The notes under the pieces were generated by a model that had not been told where the DNA came from, ran no database searches, and worked only from the letters and a program-made list of their open reading frames with translations. DNA of 64,000 bases, taken from Lachnospiraceae bacterium UBA3689 (lineage in GTDB: Bacteria; Bacillota; Clostridia; Lachnospirales; Lachnospiraceae). The stretch is from NCBI GenBank assembly GCA_002371465.1, contig DFIU01000027.1:1-64000 (forward strand), written 5' to 3'. A program made the position numbers and the translations under genes. Shown one piece after another: positions 59,031-64,000 of the stretch; positions within the stretch are counted from its first letter, which is position 1, and every line of letters starts with the position of its first letter.

Positions 59031-60548
59031 ATGCCGGAATCATATATTTTGGAAATGAATCATATTACAAAGACATTTCCGGGAGTAAAAGCTCTCGATG
59101 ATATCACGCTGAAAGTTGTTCCCGGAACGGTTCATTCGCTCATGGGAGAAAATGGTGCCGGAAAGTCTACCCTGATGAATTGCCTTCTCGGCATCTATGC
59201 CCTTGATCAGGGAGAGATTATTTTTGACGGGCAGAAAGTGAATTTTAAGGGACCTGCTGATGCGCTTCGCAGCCATATTTCCATGGTGCATCAGGAATTA
59301 AATCAGGTTCTGGATCGAAGTGTTATGGAAAATATCTGGCTGGGACGGTTCCCCATGAAGGGAATCCTGGTGGATGAGCAGCAGATGTACCAGGACACAA
59401 AAAAGATTTTTGATGAACTGGATATTCATGTCGATCCGAAAGTGAAGTCGGGAGCACTTCAAGTTGCGGATCGTCAGATGGTAGAGATTGCCAAAGCTAT
59501 TTCTTATGACGCCAAAGTCATCGCCATGGACGAACCGACGTCTTCGCTTACAGAGAATGAAGTTGCCCATTTGTTCCGTATTATTAATATGCTGAAGAAA
59601 CGCGGTGTCAGCATTATCTATATTTCGCACAAAATGGAAGAAATTATGAAAATTTCTGATTATGTGACGGTTATGCGGGATGGGCAGCTGGTTGCGACCA
59701 GAAAGAAAAATGAGATTACAACGGATGAGATTATCAGGCTGATGGTCGGTCGTGAATTAAAGGAACGCTATCCGAAAAGGGAGATAACACCTGGAGATAT
59801 CGTGCTGGAAGTCAAAAATCTGACTGCCCAGGGAGCAGAGTTCCGGGATGTTTCGATTGACCTGCACAAAGGAGAAATCCTTGGTATCGCCGGCCTGGTT
59901 GGAGCAGGCAGGACCGAGTTTCTGGAGACCTTATTTGGAATCAGGGAGAAGAAGTCCGGAACCGTGCTGTTGAACGGATCGGAAATTGACAACAGCACTC
60001 CGCAAAAGGCAAGAAAAAATGGCTTCGCTATGCTGACAGAGGAGCGGAGATATAACGGAATCTTTGCCGATCTGAGCGTCAGCTTCAACAGTATTATCGC
60101 AAGTTTGGATCAGTATAAGAAAAATGTCATTTTGCTCAGCGACAGAAAAATAAAGAAGACGGTGGACCGTACAGTCTCGGACCTCAACATTAAGACTCCA
60201 AATAATCAGTCTCCGATTGGTAATTTGTCGGGTGGAAATCAGCAAAAAGTGATTCTGGGCAGATGGCTTTTGACGGAACCCAATATTCTTTTGCTGGACG
60301 AACCGACAAGAGGAATTGATGTCGGAGCAAAGTATGAGATATATCAGATTATGAATCGTCTGGCAGCGGAAGGAAAGAGCATCATCATGGTCAGTTCGGA
60401 AATGCCGGAACTTCTGGGCGTATGTGATCGGATCATGGTCATGAGTAATGGAAGGCAGGCAGGCATCCTCAACGCGAAGGAAGCAAATCAGGTTATGCTG
60501 ATGGAAGCGTCTGCAAAATATGTATCTGAAGGAGGAGCTGCATCGTGA
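59031..60548 (+). CDS. mglA: Sugar ABC transporter ATP-binding protein, MglA-like
   Basis: A 505-residue tandem ATPase. The first half has Walker A GENGAGKST (39-47), signature LQVADRQMVEIAKAI and Walker B VIAMDEPTSSL. The second half has the usual altered P-loop GLVGAGRTE, signature LSGGNQQKVILGR and Walker B LLLDEPTRGID. It powers uptake with MglC. It overlaps mglC by 4 nt. Compare the eroded homologue at 53506-54957. Confidence 0.94.
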   Translation: MPESYILEMNHITKTFPGVKALDDITLKVVPGTVHSLMGENGAGKSTLMNCLLGIYALDQGEIIFDGQKVNFKGPADALRSHISMVHQELNQVLDRSVMENIWLGRFPMKGILVDEQQMYQDTKKIFDELDIHVDPKVKSGALQVADRQMVEIAKAISYDAKVIAMDEPTSSLTENEVAHLFRIINMLKKRGVSIIYISHKMEEIMKISDYVTVMRDGQLVATRKKNEITTDEIIRLMVGRELKERYPKREITPGDIVLEVKNLTAQGAEFRDVSIDLHKGEILGIAGLVGAGRTEFLETLFGIREKKSGTVLLNGSEIDNSTPQKARKNGFAMLTEERRYNGIFADLSVSFNSIIASLDQYKKNVILLSDRKIKKTVDRTVSDLNIKTPNNQSPIGNLSGGNQQKVILGRWLLTEPNILLLDEPTRGIDVGAKYEIYQIMNRLAAEGKSIIMVSSEMPELLGVCDRIMVMSNGRQAGILNAKEANQVMLMEASAKYVSEGGAAS

Positions 60549-61570
60549 AGACAAGGCCGATTGACTTGAAATCGATTTTCAAAAAGCTGTTTACGGAAAA
60601 AATTATTTATGTTGTTTTATTTTTCCTGATCGTAGGGATTGTGATCATCCAGCCAAAATTCCTGTCGATCCGTAATTTTACCAATATCCTGGCGCAGTCA
60701 TCAACCAAGATCATCATTGCCCTGGCGGCGGGCATGGTTTTGATGGTTCGTGGATGTGATCTTTCAACCGGTAGAATGATCGGTCTTGCTGCCGTCATCT
60801 CTGCTTCCCTTCTTCAGGACGCCGACTACGCTTATCGGATGTATCCGCATTTAAAAGAGCTGCCCATTATCGTGCCGCTCCTCCTGGTTGTTGCCATGTG
60901 TGCATGCCTGGGACTTATTTCCGGTATCTGTGTAGCGCACTTAAAGGTTCCGCCTATCATCGCAACCCTTGCCATGCAGCTGGTTCTTTATGGCGCGGCA
61001 TCCATTTACTTCGACCGTCCACCCTATGGCGCACAGCCAATTGGAGGTATAACCATCAGGTTGACCCGGCTTTGCGTCGGCAGCATTCAGTTTGGACCCA
61101 TTCGTCTCCCCTATCTGACGATCATTGCAATTGTTACGATTGTCATCATGTGGATCTTATGGAATAAAACAAAATTCGGAAAGTATATGTATGCGGTTGG
61201 CGGCAACCCGGAAGCTGCTGAAGTATCCGGCGTCAATGTAAATCGTATCTTAAAGATTACTTACGCCCTGGCTGCGGTTATGTACGCAGTTGCAGCCGTT
61301 CTGGAGGTTGGAAGAATCGGAAGCGCATCGAACTCTACCGGAAACGGATATGAAATGGACGCGATTGCCTCCTGCGTCGTCGGCGGCGTATCTATGTCCG
61401 GCGGGATCGGCAGTGTCGGCGGTATTGTTATAGGTGCTTTGATCTTTACGGTTATTAACTATGGTCTGTCATTCATCGGTGTCAATATGTACTGGCAGTA
61501 CATTGTCAAGGGCATGATCATTTTGTTCGCCGTTATTGTAGATATGAGAAAGTACGCAAAGAGAAAATAA
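60545..61570 (+). CDS. mglC: Sugar ABC transporter permease, MglC-like
   Basis: A 341-residue permease of the BPD_transp_2 family with 8-10 helices. GNPEAAEVSGVNVNRILKITYALAAVMYA is the EAA-like loop that docks on MglA, and DAIASCVVGGVSMSGGIGSVGG is the family signature. Galactose or a methyl-galactoside/glucose is the likely substrate from the neighbouring glycosidases. Confidence 0.92.
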   Translation: MKTRPIDLKSIFKKLFTEKIIYVVLFFLIVGIVIIQPKFLSIRNFTNILAQSSTKIIIALAAGMVLMVRGCDLSTGRMIGLAAVISASLLQDADYAYRMYPHLKELPIIVPLLLVVAMCACLGLISGICVAHLKVPPIIATLAMQLVLYGAASIYFDRPPYGAQPIGGITIRLTRLCVGSIQFGPIRLPYLTIIAIVTIVIMWILWNKTKFGKYMYAVGGNPEAAEVSGVNVNRILKITYALAAVMYAVAAVLEVGRIGSASNSTGNGYEMDAIASCVVGGVSMSGGIGSVGGIVIGALIFTVINYGLSFIGVNMYWQYIVKGMIILFAVIVDMRKYAKRK

Positions 61571-61591
61571 GTTAGTGACGAGGTGATAAGG

Positions 61592-63676
61592 ATGAGAGAA
61601 GCCGTTCGCAAGATTGAACTTTCAGAAGACTGCAGCAAGGAAACTATTCGGAAATATGTCGATGAGAAAATCATTCCCCAGCTTTCCGCAAAAGAAAAGA
61701 TCGGGATTATGTCCGGTCAGATCACAGAGGATAAGCTTCTCTATGATCTGTTTGAAATTCTTCACTACAACATTAAACCCTACCCGACCCTGGCGGTTGA
61801 ACGGCTGGGGATGCCCAATGTTCGCTTTGTCGATGGGCCGAGAGGCGTCGTTTCGGGATCTGCAACCTGCTTCCCGGTTACAATGGCAAGAGGCGCATCA
61901 TTTGACCGTGATCTGGAAGAGCAGATCGGTGAGGCGATTGGGGCTGAAGTCAGGGCGGTTGATGGCAACTACTACGGCGGAGTCTGTATGAATCTTCTGC
62001 GGAATCCCAGATGGGGGCGTGCGCAGGAGACTTATGGAGAAGACAGCTATCACATCGGTGAGATGGGAAAGGCTCTTACAAAGGGCATTCAGAGCCAGAA
62101 TGTAATGGCGTGTATCAAGCATTTTGCCTGCAACAGCATTGAAAATGCCAGGTTTAAGGCTGATGTAAAGGTAGACAAGCGCACCCTGCATGAAGTTTAT
62201 CTGCCGCATTTTAAGAAATGCATTGAAGCTGGAGCAGCATCTGTAATGTGCGCTTACAACAGTGTCAATGGGGATTTCTGTTCACAGAATAAGTATCTCC
62301 TTCACGATGTATTAAGAGATAAATGGGGATTTGAAGGATTTACCCTGTCTGACTTCCTGTGGGCGCTGCATGAGGATCATGCCGTAGATTCCGTCAAGGC
62401 TGGTATGGATATTGAAATGCCCTGCATCAAGTACTACGAAGATGAGATTCCTAAGGCACTGGAGAGTGGGACCCTGACAGAGAGTGAACTGGATACATCG
62501 GTCAGCTATATCTTAAGAACAGTTCTCTACTATGAGACCAGAAAAGATCCGCAGGAATATGGTTCGGATGTACTTGCAAGTCCGGAGCATATCGCGCTGG
62601 CAAAGCGGGCTGCAGAAGAATCCATGGTTCTTTTGAAAAATGAGAACCAGGTTCTGCCGCTTGATAAAAAGAAGACAGAAAAGATCCTGGTTCTCGGTAA
62701 GCTGGGTGATACGCAAAATATTGGTGACCATGGCTCCAGTATGGTCCATCCGTATTATGCCATTACACCGCTGCAGGGACTGATGAAAAAGATGCCTGAG
62801 GCAGAGATTCTCTATAATGACGGAACGGATCTTGAACGGGCAAAGCGCCAGGCGGAAATGGTTGATGCAGTCGTCATCGTTGCCGGCTATGAACACAGCG
62901 AAGAAGGCGAGTTTCTTTCCGATAAGGGGGGAACAGAAGAGACTAAGGGCGGCGACCGTGTCTCCATGAGGCTTCTTGAGCGGGATGCTGAGGTCATTGA
63001 GGCTGTAAAGGGGCTGTGCCCGAATACCATCGTTTCCCTGATCGGCAGCAGTGCGATCCTGATTAATGAGTGGGAAAAGGATATTCCTGCAATTGTATTT
63101 GCCTTCTATGGCGGAATGGAAGGTGGAACGGTTCTGGCGGATCTGCTCTTTGGCGATCTAAACCCGAGCGGAAAACTGCCCTATACAGTAGCTTATGAAG
63201 AAGACGACTATCCCTTCTTTGACCCAGACTGCGCGGAAATTGAGTATGGATATTATCATGGATACGCTAAGATGGATAAGGAAAAGAAAGATGTTCTCTA
63301 TCCCTTTGGTTATGGCTTATCTTACAGCACCTATGAAGTCGGCGCTCCGAAGGTGGAAATCTTTGACGATACGGCAAAGTTCACGGTGGAAGTTACGAAT
63401 ACTGGCGATTTGGACGGCGCTGAAGTTGTTCAGCTTTATATCGGGACAAAGGAAAGTGCTGTAGATCGTCCTGTGAAGACCCTTAGGAACTTTGCTCGCG
63501 TGCAGCTAAAGTCTGGTGAGTGCAGGCAGATTGAACTCCATGTCACAAAAGAAGAAATGGCATATTTTTCAGAAGAAGCAGATCAGTTTGTGACAGAAGA
63601 CCTTGAATATATTGCTTATCTTGGGACATCAAGCCGTGACGAAAATATGAAGATTGTCCCCTTCCGTTTCGCCTGA
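61592..63676 (+). CDS. Glycoside hydrolase family 3 (beta-glucosidase-like)
   Basis: A 694-residue cytoplasmic GH3 enzyme. The first domain has the nucleophile D254 in GFTLSDFLWALHED (typical SDW region) and KHFACNSIENARFK. The second domain starts about residue 340, and a fibronectin-III-like domain ends the protein (about 580-694). It most likely cleaves beta-glucosides or related disaccharides. The frame opens at a GTG 61583, but the ATG at 61592 with AGGTGATAAGG is preferred. It is the last gene of mglBAC-GH3, 21 nt after mglC. Confidence 0.9.
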   Translation: MREAVRKIELSEDCSKETIRKYVDEKIIPQLSAKEKIGIMSGQITEDKLLYDLFEILHYNIKPYPTLAVERLGMPNVRFVDGPRGVVSGSATCFPVTMARGASFDRDLEEQIGEAIGAEVRAVDGNYYGGVCMNLLRNPRWGRAQETYGEDSYHIGEMGKALTKGIQSQNVMACIKHFACNSIENARFKADVKVDKRTLHEVYLPHFKKCIEAGAASVMCAYNSVNGDFCSQNKYLLHDVLRDKWGFEGFTLSDFLWALHEDHAVDSVKAGMDIEMPCIKYYEDEIPKALESGTLTESELDTSVSYILRTVLYYETRKDPQEYGSDVLASPEHIALAKRAAEESMVLLKNENQVLPLDKKKTEKILVLGKLGDTQNIGDHGSSMVHPYYAITPLQGLMKKMPEAEILYNDGTDLERAKRQAEMVDAVVIVAGYEHSEEGEFLSDKGGTEETKGGDRVSMRLLERDAEVIEAVKGLCPNTIVSLIGSSAILINEWEKDIPAIVFAFYGGMEGGTVLADLLFGDLNPSGKLPYTVAYEEDDYPFFDPDCAEIEYGYYHGYAKMDKEKKDVLYPFGYGLSYSTYEVGAPKVEIFDDTAKFTVEVTNTGDLDGAEVVQLYIGTKESAVDRPVKTLRNFARVQLKSGECRQIELHVTKEEMAYFSEEADQFVTEDLEYIAYLGTSSRDENMKIVPFRFA

Positions 63677-63716
63677 AGGGGAGATGAGAAATTTTCCGCA
63701 GCTGATTCTGTAAAGA

Positions 63717-63748
63717 AAGGTACAGTCTGACACGACTGTGCCTTTTTT
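63717..63748 (+). terminator. Intrinsic terminator of the mglBAC-GH3 operon
   Basis: GGTACAGTC (63719-63727) pairs with GACTGTGCC (63734-63742), one wobble pair, AA/TT extension, then TTTTTT. Confidence 0.85.
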
Positions 63749-63870
63749 ACTTATGACAAGTGAAATTCATATATCGTACCCCTGCAAATGTGGGGGCGCA
63801 GTAAAAATCGTAGGCTGCCATCCCCGCGTATACATGTTAAAATCATCGTATGAATGGACAGGAGGTTAAT

Positions 63871-64000
63871 ATGTTTACATTTAATCATTTTAATTTTAAC
63901 GTTAAGGATTTGGAAACCAGCCTTAAATGGTACAGGGAGGCGTTGGGCTTAGAGCCGGTCCTGGTTAAGGACAAGGAGGACTTCACGCTTGTCTACCTGG
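63871..64000 (+). CDS. VOC-fold (glyoxalase/dioxygenase-like) protein, truncated by window end
   Basis: Only the first 43 codons are inside the window. The start MFTFNHFNFNVKDLETSLKW and YREALGLEPV is the usual first beta-alpha-beta unit of lactoylglutathione lyase-like proteins, with the first metal ligand at the His of FNHFNFNV. AGGAGG is ~7 nt before the ATG. The exact reaction cannot be judged from the fragment. Confidence 0.8.
   Translation, partial: MFTFNHFNFNVKDLETSLKWYREALGLEPVLVKDKEDFTLVYL

Noticed and set aside
1..64000. Complete tRNA genes, prophage or replication origin
   Set aside because: No tRNA cloverleaf, phage structural gene, integrase or DnaA-box cluster was recognised when reading the window by eye.

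Overview
The window reads as chromosomal DNA of a Gram-positive, low-to-mid GC anaerobe of the class Clostridia, most likely Lachnospiraceae-like. This rests on the gene set: YesMN-type two-component systems, MglBAC sugar ABC transport, RibU under an FMN riboswitch, DUF1934 next to a GntR regulator and IspE, MscL with a zinc ribbon, an RND (MMPL) pump paired with a heptad-repeat lipoprotein, and no outer-membrane genes. Strong AGGAGG-type ribosome binding sites are used throughout, with several TTG and GTG starts. No species call is possible from sequence reading alone.

Layout. 1-140: the last ~20 nt of a 23S rRNA and the rRNA operon terminator. 0.3-4 kb: nitroreductase, MATE exporter and a DMT transporter. 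3.9-7.9 kb: a phosphate module (Na/Pi cotransporter, PhoP-like regulator, PhoR-like kinase) with PhoP-box-like direct repeats in front. 8-11.3 kb (minus): a BcrAB/Bce-like self-protection locus (regulator, kinase, ABC ATPase, permease). 11.7-14.8 kb: MATE, ZIP transporter and a second nitroreductase. 15.1-19.1 kb: an AT-rich block with an ECF sigma factor, a membrane protein, an ABC exporter and a VanY-like D,D-carboxypeptidase, probably acquired. 19.3-24.5 kb: DtxR-family regulator, deoxynucleoside kinase with ArgC (minus), a NifX-like protein, an unannotated ~36-residue membrane peptide, Tdk and a patatin. 24.5-28.6 kb: SstT, FMN riboswitch-RibU, MscL, a sigma-like protein without region 4, and a TetR regulator. 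28.8-34.7 kb: RND protein, 1073-aa heptad-repeat lipoprotein and a MntP-like membrane protein. 34.8-49.9 kb: mostly housekeeping genes (ClC, Ddl, MurF, PlsC, IspE, GntR, DUF1934, polysaccharide deacetylase, Fe-ADH, Gfo/Idh, AEC, radical SAM), with a linked barnase-barstar pair inside. 50.0-51.0 kb: a degraded IS200 transposase beside a complete type III toxin-antitoxin locus (ToxIN/AbiQ). 51.1-63.7 kb: a divergent beta-glycoside/galactose utilisation region. 63.9 kb to the end: a truncated VOC-fold protein.

How the genes work together. The 51-64 kb region looks like one sugar regulon. A YesN-type regulator, a YesM-type kinase with almost no extracellular sensor, and a RbsA-like protein whose nucleotide-binding motifs are eroded are co-transcribed with a GH2 beta-galactosidase. 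They lie divergent to MglBAC and a GH3 beta-glucosidase. The phosphate module appears autoregulated through its own PhoP boxes. The 38.9-40.5 kb genes form a cell-envelope operon (MurF, barnase, barstar, PlsC).

Most notable. (1) The type III toxin-antitoxin locus: toxN (50206-50739), a terminator, about three ToxI-like repeats and a good promoter, all on the minus strand. Two repeats carry 18-20 nt insertions at the same point. (2) The double pseudo-ATPase in the YesMN operon. (3) A lipoprotein-anchored barnase beside barstar, with all catalytic residues kept. (4) The RND/heptad-lipoprotein pair. (5) A very small membrane-peptide gene with its own ribosome site and terminator.
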